DNA of 64,000 nucleotides from Bacillota bacterium (GCA_017889635.1 JAGGAC010000006.1:114810-178809), one strand, 5' to 3'. Positions 44,654 through 53,725 are shown, counted from the first letter of the stretch. Translations and numbers: made by a program. Notes: a model not told the origin generated them from the letters alone.

Positions 44654-46039
44654 ATGCATATAAAATCAGATACGCAAACAGCAACTTTTACCCGCACCTC
44701 TATCGCCTATAAAACAGATGGTACAGCAGTGGCCAGTGGGGTAGCCAGGTTTGAAGATGACGGTCTAACCATTGATGCCGATTCTGAAACGCTGACACTG
44801 CCGTCCGGGACATTGCTGAATACCAAAGGCACAATCGTATTTGATTTTACACCAGGCGATACAGGAACGTTGCGCTATTTGGTTGACGGTGGCGGTGCGA
44901 CTAATGCCAATCTACTGTTATATCTCGATCCAAATGATTATCCCGTTTTGGTCTATGGCACCGGATCAGCAGAGGTAACCCTAACCGCCAATAAAACAGT
45001 AACAGCCAAAAGCCGATTTACTCTCCGCTATAGCTCTAGCGGTGTATCGTTGTTAGTCAATGGCGTTACTGTAATGCAGGATTGGATTAGCGGCACCTCA
45101 ATAACCATAACCTCAACAGCGCCAAGTTTGACGCTAGGCACCACGTATATTTGCTCAAAGCAGGATGGCACCCTACAGGCGTGCGGTCAAATTTCCAACC
45201 TAAATATATCAAACATATATCGCTCCGACGATTGGGCAGCGGTTAATGGAATGATTGAAAAGACAATTGAAACAGATAAAAATACGATCTATTACGCTGA
45301 TCTTATGGCGGACTTGCTTGACATTGAGTATGCTTTGCCTAAATACGCTGTTATGACCGCTGCCGATCTGAGCCAGCGGGTTGATGCTACATCAAAGATG
45401 TTCCAGCATGGCGGTATTTTAACCGCTGATGGCAAGGTTGACTACCGAGAAATCGAAATAACAGTTGAAATTGACCAAACGACCACGGCAAATTATTTTG
45501 CGGTGGTCGATTTATTGAAACGCTATTTAGCACAGGCAGATTATAAGTTATACATAACCGGTGACCGCTATATTAATATTTCCAATCTATCCAGCATATC
45601 CGAAACATTTGTTGATGGCTGGTATTTAAAAAAATCCGAATTAACCATTACTCTCTTGGCACTCGATCCGTTCTGGTACACTGGCACGGCCACATCAACG
45701 ACGACAATCACGGCAACCGGTCAATCGTTTACAGTTACCAATTCCGGCAGCATTGACACGCCAATTGAAATAACAATCACTGCCACTGATGCCTGTACCT
45801 CAATAACACTGGTTAACAGCTCGGATAACAGCCGGACGTTAAGTTATATCAATGCAGATTTTACTGCCGGAAAGGTGTTGGTCATTAATTCGACGGATGG
45901 TACTGTCGAGCTTAATGGCGATAATACAATTAATTACTTAACCGGTACATTTATGCACCTTGTTCCTGGCGATAACATTTTTACTTACACCGGAGGAGCT
46001 TGCACGATCAAAATTGATTATCCGGTGAGGTGGCTATAA
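44654..46039 (+). CDS. Distal tail protein (Dit-like) with N-terminal LamG-like domain
   Basis: The protein has 461 residues. The first about 190 resemble a concanavalin/LamG fold (GTIVFDFTPGDTGTLRYLVD; TVTAKSRFTLRYSSSGVSLL; QISNLNISNIYRS). The rest has Dit-type features (FQHGGILTADGKVDYREIEI; FWYTGTATSTTT; PVRWL at the end). It should form the ring at the tail tip. An N-terminal carbohydrate-binding-like addition to Dit is a known evolved-Dit theme. Confidence 0.8.
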   Translation: MHIKSDTQTATFTRTSIAYKTDGTAVASGVARFEDDGLTIDADSETLTLPSGTLLNTKGTIVFDFTPGDTGTLRYLVDGGGATNANLLLYLDPNDYPVLVYGTGSAEVTLTANKTVTAKSRFTLRYSSSGVSLLVNGVTVMQDWISGTSITITSTAPSLTLGTTYICSKQDGTLQACGQISNLNISNIYRSDDWAAVNGMIEKTIETDKNTIYYADLMADLLDIEYALPKYAVMTAADLSQRVDATSKMFQHGGILTADGKVDYREIEITVEIDQTTTANYFAVVDLLKRYLAQADYKLYITGDRYINISNLSSISETFVDGWYLKKSELTITLLALDPFWYTGTATSTTTITATGQSFTVTNSGSIDTPIEITITATDACTSITLVNSSDNSRTLSYINADFTAGKVLVINSTDGTVELNGDNTINYLTGTFMHLVPGDNIFTYTGGACTIKIDYPVRWL

Positions 46040-47268
46040 TGAATATTCTTTCTGGGCGTTCATTGGCGGGTAAGTATATATTAGCCGGAATAACCAATAC
46101 GACAACCAGCGAAGAAACTAGCATAACTTACCCGACAATAGATAATGCATTTTATATTGCTTTGTATAATTCATCAGGCCAGATCTCGCAGTACCTGTCC
46201 AGTGACATTTTCGATAGCCCGCTTGTATCCGTTGAATTTAAGTTAGAAGAAACCGGCTGTAGTGATTTTACGCTAACACTTAGCCGGGAATATGCTAGTC
46301 TGATATTTATTAATCAGAGGATCGAAATATATCTCTTTGGTGAAACTTCGCCGCGCTACTGCGGCTATGTTAATCAGAGGGGCTTATCTGGTACTACGAC
46401 TGATACTGTAGAAATAGCCGGTTATGGATATTACGGCAAATTTGAGAAGATCATTATCAATAAAACTTATGAAGACATTGAAGTTACTTCAGCAGTTAAG
46501 GATTTGATCCGAAATTACATAGCAGGAAAAACAGGAATATCCTATAACAGCCGCAAGATGGTATCGACTGATTTTACACTGACTGGGCAGCAGTTCGCTT
46601 ATGCAACCGCTTCGGATGTGCTGGAAGATTTAGCTGGTTACGCCGATGATTATGTCTACGGTGTGGACGAGTTAATGGATTTCTTCTGGAAACCCCGTGA
46701 CACTACAGTTAACGAAGATACAAGGCTTTGGGTTGGAACGCACTTTACAACATTCGAACCTGAGGAAGATATGTCGGACCTGGTTAATTACTTTTACGTT
46801 AAATATGGCGAGGAACAGGATGATGGATCGTATTATTATTTGGATGACGATAGTAATCCGGTTGTATTTTCGGATTCTGAAAGCATTGAGACATACGGCT
46901 ATTACGAAGATGTTTTTACAATGCCAACAGCGATTACCGAGACCGACGTCATTAGGTGGGCTCAGAACAAATTGGAGAATACGAAGAATCCAACTTTCTC
47001 AGCCAAGTTGAGCGGTTTTACCCTGGACGTGATTAAACGCAATATAAAGCCTGAAGGTATGGCCGTAATCAATTGTGAAGATGGCACGCAATACGAATAC
47101 CAGGTAACCGAAGTGGACTATAAAATATCTGGCGATGACGGCATAACAATGGAAATAACGCTTGGCAATAAGCCGGACAGGCTGGATAAATATATTCGCC
47201 AACTAATAAAAGCTCAAGATGATGCAGACGCTTTTGCTGATTTAAGCGACTCATCTGATGATGAATGA
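46039..47268 (+). CDS. Tail hub/baseplate protein (Gp37-like)
   Basis: The protein has about 409 residues. The N-terminal part contains SPLVSVEFKLEETGCSDFTL and FINQRIEIYLFGETSPRY, and the middle EIAGYGYYGKFEKIIIN, patterns of Siphovirus ReqiPepy6 Gp37-like/gpJ-hub proteins. It probably forms the hub below Dit and may connect fibres. The start ATG 46039 overlaps the previous stop. Confidence 0.8.
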   Translation: MNILSGRSLAGKYILAGITNTTTSEETSITYPTIDNAFYIALYNSSGQISQYLSSDIFDSPLVSVEFKLEETGCSDFTLTLSREYASLIFINQRIEIYLFGETSPRYCGYVNQRGLSGTTTDTVEIAGYGYYGKFEKIIINKTYEDIEVTSAVKDLIRNYIAGKTGISYNSRKMVSTDFTLTGQQFAYATASDVLEDLAGYADDYVYGVDELMDFFWKPRDTTVNEDTRLWVGTHFTTFEPEEDMSDLVNYFYVKYGEEQDDGSYYYLDDDSNPVVFSDSESIETYGYYEDVFTMPTAITETDVIRWAQNKLENTKNPTFSAKLSGFTLDVIKRNIKPEGMAVINCEDGTQYEYQVTEVDYKISGDDGITMEITLGNKPDRLDKYIRQLIKAQDDADAFADLSDSSDDE

Positions 47269-47279
47269 GGTGATTAGTA

Positions 47280-48581
47280 GTGTCGACAAATTACAGGTTT
47301 GATCCTTACTCTGATAGTGTAGAAGCTCTTACTGTTACAGACGAAATATATGTAATACCATCGGTTACTCCCTATGAAATAAAATTACTCGAAGTGCCGG
47401 AAAATGCTTCGCCGTCGTCAATGTCAATGCGAATAGTAGATATGCTATCGGCAGCGATATCGACAACTAGCGCCACCAGTATTACTGTTACGAATGGTGA
47501 TTGGTTTACGGTTGGCAAAACAATCACCATTAATTCTGAACAGCTTTATGTTTCTGCGATATCGGATTCAACCCTGACGGTCACTAGAGGATACAACAGC
47601 ACTACGGCAAGCGTCCATTCTTCAGGGGATTATGTGTTCATTGAAGACAGTATGGCTGAAGTTAGCTCAACACCAACAAGTGGCCAATTCTGGCCAGATT
47701 ATTCGTGTACGGTGACGGATGATTCAAACTGGAATACTGGAACAATTGTATTTAACTCGGGTGACGCGGGCAAATGGATTGCAGTTAGTTATAGCGGATT
47801 AGGCACTCTTGTTGACGATAGGTTTATGGAATTTAAGTATCCGCCTTGGCTGTATAATTTTGGTACAGGAGAGAATGGCTCGTTTAATTCGACCGCAGAT
47901 ACCACAATGGGTGGGGAATATAACTACACAAATTTTGTGTTGTTGTCTGAGCATACAATTACACTGAGTAGTAATTATTTAGTTATCCGATGTACTGGTA
48001 CAGCTGTAATTGGTGGTACAATATATGGCCTTGGCAAGGGTGGTGCGGGAGTAACTAGTGGCAGTGGTACAATAGGCTTTTGCGCGGGCAGCGGCGGTGG
48101 TGGCGTAGGAACAACGGTTGGCGGCGTTGGAGGCGCAACTTATATTCAATACCCTTTAGTAGCGGCTTCGGGGGGATCACTAAATGGAAGCACTGGACAC
48201 TCTTCTTCCAGCGATGGAGCAACTCCGAGTAGTGCGAATATCATAAGATTTTTACAGATGGGAATTTATCCTTATGGAGCAGCTGGCGGAGCTGGTGCTG
48301 CGACTACAGCCACGAGCGGCGGTGGCGGTGGCTGTGTGATAATTATAGCTAAACAAATAATATTTACCGGCACTATAAACTGTAATGGGGCTGCCGGAGG
48401 ATCTAATTCTACAAACAATATAGTTGCCGGTAGCGGTGGCGGCGGTGTTGCAATTTTAGCCGGTAACACGATTGCAAATAGTGGAACCATAACAGTCGCA
48501 GGCGGTGCATATACAACATATAGCTCGTGGAGTGGCGGCGCAGGCGGCGCTGGATGGTATAAAGTCTTGACATTAGTATAG
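47280..48581 (+). CDS. Glycine-rich tail fibre/adhesin-like protein
   Basis: The 433-residue protein has an N-terminal tail-attachment part. A beta-rich mid region follows (ITVTNGDWFTVGKTITINSE). The C-terminus is very Gly-rich (GFCAGSGGGGVGTTVGGVGG; TTATSGGGGGCVIIIAKQII), as in phage adhesins whose polyglycine-type helices carry receptor-binding loops. GTG 47280 is the start. Confidence 0.75.
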   Translation: MSTNYRFDPYSDSVEALTVTDEIYVIPSVTPYEIKLLEVPENASPSSMSMRIVDMLSAAISTTSATSITVTNGDWFTVGKTITINSEQLYVSAISDSTLTVTRGYNSTTASVHSSGDYVFIEDSMAEVSSTPTSGQFWPDYSCTVTDDSNWNTGTIVFNSGDAGKWIAVSYSGLGTLVDDRFMEFKYPPWLYNFGTGENGSFNSTADTTMGGEYNYTNFVLLSEHTITLSSNYLVIRCTGTAVIGGTIYGLGKGGAGVTSGSGTIGFCAGSGGGGVGTTVGGVGGATYIQYPLVAASGGSLNGSTGHSSSSDGATPSSANIIRFLQMGIYPYGAAGGAGAATTATSGGGGGCVIIIAKQIIFTGTINCNGAAGGSNSTNNIVAGSGGGGVAILAGNTIANSGTITVAGGAYTTYSSWSGGAGGAGWYKVLTLV

Positions 48582-48591
48582 GAGGGGCCAC

Positions 48592-48927
48592 ATGGATATT
48601 GAACTATTAATCTCGGACGGATCGGTATTTACAAAAATTAGCGGCGTAATTAACGCCCAAACAGAATTTGACGAAGTGTATTATCCAATGTATAAGTCGG
48701 CTGGCGTAACCTCCTGGCAGGAATATACTGAGCCGACATTGACCACTGAAGAAAAGATTGCTGCACTGGATGAAGAATATGAGTCCCAATTTACAGCGAT
48801 AACCCAGGCATACCTAACTGCCTTAACGGCAGGTGATACTACAACTGCAACCGAACGCCAGACGGACTATACAACGCTTGTGACTGAATACGAAACAGCA
48901 AAGGAGACGATCGAAAGTGGCAGCTAA
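48592..48927 (+). CDS. Tail fibre-associated hypothetical protein
   Basis: The 111-residue protein has an N-terminal strand region (MDIELLISDGSVFTKISGVI) and a helical C-terminal half rich in Thr/Glu. GGAGGGGCC precedes ATG. Small proteins like this often assist fibre assembly; not recognised. Confidence 0.6.
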   Translation: MDIELLISDGSVFTKISGVINAQTEFDEVYYPMYKSAGVTSWQEYTEPTLTTEEKIAALDEEYESQFTAITQAYLTALTAGDTTTATERQTDYTTLVTEYETAKETIESGS

Positions 48928-49042
48928 GTATTGTTTTATCTGCGGCGGAACTAATAACACAACAACCGGAAAATGTACAAATAGTAGTTGTCCGCGGTAT
49001 GTAGCCAGCACGACCACAACCGATACCACGACTACAAGCTAA
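48917..49042 (+). CDS. Small zinc-ribbon peptide with Thr-rich tail
   Basis: GTG 48917 opens a 41-residue frame with YCFICGGTNN and KCTNSSCPRY (four Cys) and a tail STTTTDTTTTS. It overlaps the previous gene by 11 bases. A terminator overlaps its end. Confidence 0.5.
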   Translation: MAAKYCFICGGTNNTTTGKCTNSSCPRYVASTTTTDTTTTS

Positions 49043-49068
49043 GACGCATTGCGCGTCTAATTTTTTTG
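49042..49068 (+). terminator. Intrinsic terminator inside the fibre region
   Basis: Stem AGACGC (49042-49047) with GCGTCT (49053-49058), loop ATTGC, then AA and seven T. Confidence 0.75.
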
Positions 49069-49080
49069 AGGAGGTACATT

Positions 49081-49548
49081 ATGATCGAAAATATGGCGGC
49101 GGCTAGTGGTCGGATGCGGAGGGAAGACGATACGGTAATAAATCTAGCCGACCGCCTATACATCACGGGAACACTCATAGGCGATGAGTCATCTGCCACG
49201 TTTGCAAACTCGGCATCGGCAAATACGCAAAAAACAATTACAATTACTGCTCCTGATAATGTGCGAAAAACCTATTTGGTAAATGCCTATAATCCCAGCA
49301 CAGCCGCGGCCCTGACTATGAAAATTTTTAACATGCGTACGATAAATAGTGCTACTCGCTATTCACTATTGACCACGCTGACCTTTGCGGCTGCGAGTAC
49401 AGTAAGCGGCACAACCGTTGACACATACGGATATTTGGTCGAAGGTATGTTTATTGCTTCAGATGCTTATATAGTTGTGAGTAATAACACAGCATTGGGC
49501 AGCTCAGGCGGGTTTACGGCGTATTTCACGGTAAGGGAGGCGGACTAA
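49081..49548 (+). CDS. Structural protein of the fibre region
   Basis: The 155-residue beta-rich protein (RLYITGTLIGDESSATFANS; VRKTYLVNAYNPSTAAALTM) starts at ATG 49081 after a strong TTGAGGAGG. The longer upstream frame runs through the terminator and is rejected. The family is not recognised. Confidence 0.65.
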   Translation: MIENMAAASGRMRREDDTVINLADRLYITGTLIGDESSATFANSASANTQKTITITAPDNVRKTYLVNAYNPSTAAALTMKIFNMRTINSATRYSLLTTLTFAAASTVSGTTVDTYGYLVEGMFIASDAYIVVSNNTALGSSGGFTAYFTVREAD

Positions 49549-49749
49549 ATGGGATATCCTCAGAGTTATGTGGCCGTTCCTACGGGAAAAACAATAGCAG
49601 ATTTAGCCGTGACACCGTCGCTAGCGTATCGGTATTCAGATGATAATACAATTTCGTTGGCTGACGGTTACGAGTGGATCTCGAATGATATTACTGCGTT
49701 AGAGGCGGCGATTGTGGCGGCGGCAGAAACGACGGAGACAACAACATAA
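49549..49749 (+). CDS. Small structural protein with Thr-rich C-terminus
   Basis: The 66-residue protein (MGYPQSYVAVPTGKTIADLA) ends EAAIVAAAETTETTT. It abuts both neighbours and overlaps the next start. Function unknown. Confidence 0.55.
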   Translation: MGYPQSYVAVPTGKTIADLAVTPSLAYRYSDDNTISLADGYEWISNDITALEAAIVAAAETTETTT

Positions 49750-50951
49750 TGGGCGCGATAATATCACCTATTATATCGCCTATACGGTCGGCAATAATTT
49801 CGCCATTGGGCAGTTCCAGTGGCAGTAACAATACATATGTGGGGAGCGTGATTGATACGAGTTTATTTACATTTTCGAGAGCGAGTACGGCATATTTAGG
49901 CAGTTTGTTATATGCGTCGGGGGTAGCGAGGACGGGGACTGACAGCACGTGGGGGCAGTATATTGAGGTTGAGGAGAGTACGACGAATCTGCTGACTGCT
50001 AATCAGGCAAAGGTAATAAGTGGCTGGGGCGCTAGTGGTAGTTCTTCTTCTTTAACAATTACCTACGATACAACCAACGGCGGTATGACTATGACCGCTA
50101 ATGAGACGTTAACTGCTGAAGCCTATTTAAATGGGTCTTTCTCTATAGGCTCGGTTGAAACCAAATATACTTATGGTATTACTGCTGAGGTTTTAACTGA
50201 TGAAAATAGTTCCGTACATCCATATATTTATCTATACTTTTATAACGGTTCTACTTATACTTCTTCAGCAAAAACTTTTAATACTAGTGGTCGTAAAACG
50301 GTAACGGTAACATCCCCTAGTGTAATTGCTGCTAATTTTGCACGGGTTACTTTTCCAAAAGGTATTATATCTGGTACATCTTATACTTTTACTTTAGCTC
50401 AGGTTGAACAAAAGGCCGCTCCAACCTCATGGATCACCGGAGCCGCCACCCGCGCCGCCGAAGTCCTCTACGCGCCAAACCAGTACATTTCAGCAACCAA
50501 GGGCACAATAGCCGCCCGTTTTTCTGTCGATTCGCTTACAGGCTCAATCCAGATGATTGCCGATCCAGCGGATATTTCTAATACTGGCCTTGCCCTGTAT
50601 ATCAATGTCAGTGGTTACCTTGAAGCATCTTATGGCTCCGGCTCAGCCCAGGTCACAGTGACCAGTTCGCTTGCCGTTACCGCTGACACCGTTTACGATG
50701 CATTTCTGACCTGGTCGTCCAGCGGCGTAACCTTATATTGCTGCGCTTCTGCGGCAGGTACAGTGTATACTGCAACGTCCAGTACAGCGCCGGGTATATC
50801 ACTACCGACCAATATTTATTTCGGCAGCAACCAAGGGACACAGTATTTCTTAAATGGTAAACTCTACAACGTGGTTGGTCTTGGCAGGGCGTTATCCAGT
50901 ACAGAGGTTGCGGCGTTAGCGGGGACGAGTTGGGGCGTTAATTTGATCTAG
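49749..50951 (+). CDS. LamG/concanavalin-domain tail protein, candidate receptor-binding protein
   Basis: The 400-residue protein has a hydrophobic N-terminal repeat (IISPIISPIRSAIISPL), then TFSRASTAYLGSLLYASGVA, a carbohydrate-binding-like segment at about residues 92-220, and a C-terminal LamG-like domain (YFLNGKLYNVVGLGRALSST). The DNA for the central segment (about 50040-50410) is much more AT-rich than its flanks, suggesting a swapped domain. The likely role is host recognition. Confidence 0.72.
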   Translation: MGAIISPIISPIRSAIISPLGSSSGSNNTYVGSVIDTSLFTFSRASTAYLGSLLYASGVARTGTDSTWGQYIEVEESTTNLLTANQAKVISGWGASGSSSSLTITYDTTNGGMTMTANETLTAEAYLNGSFSIGSVETKYTYGITAEVLTDENSSVHPYIYLYFYNGSTYTSSAKTFNTSGRKTVTVTSPSVIAANFARVTFPKGIISGTSYTFTLAQVEQKAAPTSWITGAATRAAEVLYAPNQYISATKGTIAARFSVDSLTGSIQMIADPADISNTGLALYINVSGYLEASYGSGSAQVTVTSSLAVTADTVYDAFLTWSSSGVTLYCCASAAGTVYTATSSTAPGISLPTNIYFGSNQGTQYFLNGKLYNVVGLGRALSSTEVAALAGTSWGVNLI

Positions 50952-50965
50952 GGGGAGGTTAACTT

Positions 50966-51199
50966 GTGGAATATTGTATTGCTGATACTAAATGTTCTGA
51001 AGTCGTAAAATGCCGAGCCGACATTGATAACCTGACGGGTTGGCAAAAATCACAAAATGGAGCTATACACAGAGTCGAAGCCAATGTTGTAGAAATGGAC
51101 AAAAAATTCGACGCTAAATTTGATAAGCTGCTCTACTGGATTATGGCCCAACTTGCGGCTACGATCATCGGGGGAGCGGCTATTTTATTGAGAGGGTGA
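50966..51199 (+). CDS. XhlA-like lysis-associated protein
   Basis: The 77-residue protein has a helical coiled-coil-like cytoplasmic part (QNGAIHRVEANVVEMDKKFD) and a C-terminal membrane helix (IMAQLAATIIGGAAILL) as in XhlA/hemolysin-type lysis proteins. GTG 50966 follows GGGGGAGG. It is first of the lysis genes. Confidence 0.8.
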   Translation: MEYCIADTKCSEVVKCRADIDNLTGWQKSQNGAIHRVEANVVEMDKKFDAKFDKLLYWIMAQLAATIIGGAAILLRG

Positions 51200-51203
51200 T
51201 TAC

Positions 51204-51389
51204 ATGAATATCATCAATAATCCCAAAAGCTGGCCTGCCGCATTTGCTGTGATTTGGGTGCTGGCGTGGATCGCTAACTCTCTTGGAATCGGACCTTTTG
51301 ACCTGGACAAACTGCGGGAGTTTGGCGTATTTATTATAGCGAAATATGCGGCTGATTCCTGGCTCAATACACCGAAGGGGAGTATATAA
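51204..51389 (+). CDS. Probable holin
   Basis: The 61-residue protein has one or two hydrophobic segments (WPAAFAVIWVLAWIANSLG; FGVFIIAKYAADSWL), and lies between the XhlA-like gene and the amidase, the classic holin position. Its stop adjoins the amidase start. Confidence 0.75.
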   Translation: MNIINNPKSWPAAFAVIWVLAWIANSLGIGPFDLDKLREFGVFIIAKYAADSWLNTPKGSI

Positions 51390-51881
51390 ATGGGACGAGT
51401 TACCGTTATTGAAACTGACTTAAATTTTGCTAGACCACTATCTTATCGAGGCGAAACAGATTACCTTATTGTTCATCATGAAGCCTCTGCCGGTGATGTT
51501 GGGGCAGAACGTGTACACCGGCAACATCTTAATTTAGGTTGGGCGGGTATTGGTTATCACTATGTAATTAGATTCGACGGTACTATCGAACGAGGTAGGC
51601 CGCGTGATGCAATTGGTTCCCATGCGCAGGGACTGAATTACTGTAGCGTGGGAATTTCTTTATCCGGTAACTGCCAGGACAACGAGCCGACAGCGGAGCA
51701 GATTGAAGTATTGCCTAAACTGCTGGCTGATCTAAAAGACAATTGGCCCGATGCTCAGATTATTGGTCACAGAGAAGTTGCCGAAATAGTTAGTGATCCC
51801 GGCCTAGCGACTGATTGCCCCGGTGATAAGTTGTATGAGCGTTTGCCTGACATTATAGAGCAGGTGAGCGCAAGTGAATAA
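51390..51881 (+). CDS. N-acetylmuramoyl-L-alanine amidase endolysin (PGRP fold)
   Basis: The 163-residue single-domain amidase has zinc ligands in YLIVHHEAS, the His of IIGHREV, and the Cys in ATDCPGDK; GIGYHYVIRFDGTIERGRP and SVGISLSGN complete the fold. No wall-binding domain is present. It cleaves peptidoglycan at lysis. Confidence 0.94.
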   Translation: MGRVTVIETDLNFARPLSYRGETDYLIVHHEASAGDVGAERVHRQHLNLGWAGIGYHYVIRFDGTIERGRPRDAIGSHAQGLNYCSVGISLSGNCQDNEPTAEQIEVLPKLLADLKDNWPDAQIIGHREVAEIVSDPGLATDCPGDKLYERLPDIIEQVSASE

Positions 51882-51955
51882 CATGGGTACTTTGGCTGCT
51901 GTCATAAAAACAGATGGCCATTTATTTTAATAAAACTAAAGGAGCGTGTTTATTT

Positions 51956-52474
51956 ATGTCTGACGAAACCACAGTAACTACAGAGGAAACTACTGCCACG
52001 GAGGCAACTACTGCCACGGAGGCAACCGAAACAGCAACAGAAGTGAATGAAACTGCTACCGCTGCAACGGAAACGACAGATACCAGCGATGATGCTGACA
52101 GTGACGGCATTCCAGATTATCTCGATACTGACGAAACTGAATCCACGGAAGAAACGGACACCGAATCTACTGAGTCAACCGAAAGCACGACCGCAACCGA
52201 TACGTCAACTCTCGACAGTACCCTAGATTCGGCTATTGCCTCTGCGGCTTCTGCCACGGAGCTTTCCGATGTTGTCGATGCCGTTGCCGAAGCTGCCACA
52301 ACTATCATAACAAATGCTACGTCTACGGGATCAGTCAGTATTGTTGAGGAATTGTTGAATGAGGCCAAGACAACTAAAAGTATTTGGGTGAAAATACGCA
52401 ACATAGGCGAAATTGGTTTAGTCGCTACTGGCATTGCAAAAGGCACTAGTTGGCTCAAAGATCAGATTAAGTAA
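51956..52474 (+). CDS. Thr/Glu-rich protein with calcium-binding-like repeat and C-terminal helix domain
   Basis: The protein has about 172 residues. The first half is low complexity (Thr, Glu, Ala, with a tandem ATEATTATEAT repeat). The middle DSDGIPDYLDTDE is a thrombospondin type-3-like calcium motif. The C-terminal half is helical and ends in VKIRNIGEIGLVATGIAKG, which is moderately hydrophobic. ATG 51956 follows AAAGGAG. The role is unclear; it may be a surface or lysis accessory. Confidence 0.55.
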   Translation: MSDETTVTTEETTATEATTATEATETATEVNETATAATETTDTSDDADSDGIPDYLDTDETESTEETDTESTESTESTTATDTSTLDSTLDSAIASAASATELSDVVDAVAEAATTIITNATSTGSVSIVEELLNEAKTTKSIWVKIRNIGEIGLVATGIAKGTSWLKDQIK

Positions 52475-52488
52475 CATTTAAAGGTGGC

Positions 52489-52520
52489 GGCCCGGTCTTA
52501 ATTGATCGGGCCTTTTATTT
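52489..52520 (+). terminator. Intrinsic terminator after the Thr/Glu-rich gene
   Basis: The 9-bp stem GGCCCGGTC with GATCGGGCC (one G-U) is followed by TTTTATTTTTA. Confidence 0.85.
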
Positions 52521-52544
52521 TTAGTCAGGAGGTGCGTATATATA

Positions 52545-53006
52545 ATGGAAGTGAAAATTTTATTTAGCTATCCAGAAACGGTATTTGGTCGCATAATCGA
52601 TGCCGTTGAAGGCCCAGGAGCAGATCCAAGTCATGCCGCTATATTTATGCTTGATGGAATTTTAGAGGCATTAGACAACGGTTTTGTTAAGTCGCCACTT
52701 ACCGCCTATGATGGTCACAAGACGACTATTATCACTGTCGATGTGCCTGACATAGACGATGCAGAGTTAGAAGCAAAGCGCCTATTGAATACACCATACG
52801 GGTATTTGGATTGCATAAACGGTGGTATTCGTGAAATTACAGGCCGGCAGATTCCTGGTGATGGTGAGGTGACAGTAAATTGCTCTGAGGCAGTAACGCG
52901 GATACTTAGGGCAGGGGGCTTGGATATTTTGCCGGGAATATATGCTGATGGGGTGACACCGGCGGCTCTGATGGAAGCTTTGCAGCTGTGGGCGGTGGCG
53001 GCATGA
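52545..53006 (+). CDS. NlpC/P60-like (YiiX-type) cysteine peptidase fold protein
   Basis: The 153-residue protein contains PSHAAIFMLDG with the likely catalytic His and VNCSEAVTRILR with the likely Cys in the reversed order of the permuted NlpC/P60 (YiiX) group. It could cleave cell-wall peptide or lipids. Phages often carry such a protein near lysis. The start follows AGGAGGTG. Confidence 0.75.
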   Translation: MEVKILFSYPETVFGRIIDAVEGPGADPSHAAIFMLDGILEALDNGFVKSPLTAYDGHKTTIITVDVPDIDDAELEAKRLLNTPYGYLDCINGGIREITGRQIPGDGEVTVNCSEAVTRILRAGGLDILPGIYADGVTPAALMEALQLWAVAA

Positions 53007-53080
53007 AGATTACAATACCTGATTTCAAATTTACGGTGAATATAATGCCGATATTAAGAAAATGGTTTGGTTGGAAATAA
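53003..53080 (+). CDS. Very small hypothetical peptide (25 aa)
   Basis: ATG 53003 overlaps the previous stop (ATGA) and encodes 25 residues (MKITIPDFKFTVNIMPIL). The strong terminator follows immediately. Coding is plausible but unproven. Confidence 0.35.
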   Translation: MKITIPDFKFTVNIMPILRKWFGWK

Positions 53081-53083
53081 GAG

Positions 53084-53116
53084 AAGCTCCTCGGCCTGTT
53101 TAGGTTGAGGAGCTTT
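53084..53116. terminator. Bidirectional terminator between convergent genes
   Basis: AAGCTCCTCGGCC (53084-53096) pairs with GGTTGAGGAGCTT (53103-53115). It lies between the rightward lysis region and the leftward secreted-protein gene. Confidence 0.75.
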
Positions 53117-53122
53117 GTTGGG

Positions 53123-53725
53123 TTATAGTGTTGAGGTATCAATTGTTAATTCTTTTAATGTTTTTTCAAGTGCTTCGTTGTACGCCTTGTCAAAGGATGG
53201 CACACCTGCATAAATCGCTGTGCTTTTTCCGTCTTTAACTATTTGCTTACTAATAATATAATTTCCGGTTGCGATATCTAATAGACGTACATCACATATT
53301 ACTGTTGTTTTAAACGTGGTTGATAAAAGACCAGAGCTAACTCGCGGCGGACCATTTGAAATTTTGATAAATAAAGCATAATCACAAGATAAGTCTTTGC
53401 CGATTGCCTGAATGTCATTTCGGTTTAAGGGTTGTGAAAAGTATTGATTAACAATCATACGATGATCTTCGCGGTATGTGCGTAAAGCCATTTCTGTTTT
53501 ATCGAATGGCAGAAGATCAAATTTCAATCTTGGAAAAAGTTCTTTAGCTTTCTCTGGTATTAACGTTCTAACTGTTTCATTATCAACGTATGACATTGGT
53601 GCATCTAGGAAGATTCCAACGGTTTTGATATAAGGTGTTGGTTTCTCATCTGGATCAAGAATTGACGCGAATGATACTGCATTAAAAGATAAGATCAGGA
53701 AGCACATAAGTAAAATTTTTTTCAT
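53123..53725 (-). CDS. Secreted hypothetical protein, leftward cargo (moron) gene
   Basis: The 200-residue precursor has a clear signal peptide (MKKILLMCFLILSFNAVSFA). The mature part has alternating strands and helices (YIKTVGIFLDAPMSYVDNET; SCDYALFIKISNG; CDVRLLDIATGNYIIS) resembling the CsgG/TolB N-terminal or LpoB-like fold, with no catalytic motif. ATG 53725 follows GGAGGTTCAA. Orientation against the late genes and a signal peptide suggest lysogenic conversion of the cell envelope. Confidence 0.7.
   Translation of the reverse strand: MKKILLMCFLILSFNAVSFASILDPDEKPTPYIKTVGIFLDAPMSYVDNETVRTLIPEKAKELFPRLKFDLLPFDKTEMALRTYREDHRMIVNQYFSQPLNRNDIQAIGKDLSCDYALFIKISNGPPRVSSGLLSTTFKTTVICDVRLLDIATGNYIISKQIVKDGKSTAIYAGVPSFDKAYNEALEKTLKELTIDTSTL

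Noticed and set aside
47900..49100. Diversity-generating retroelement target in the fibre genes
   Set aside because: No reverse transcriptase gene or template repeat is present in the window, and no matching variable/template pair was noticed.
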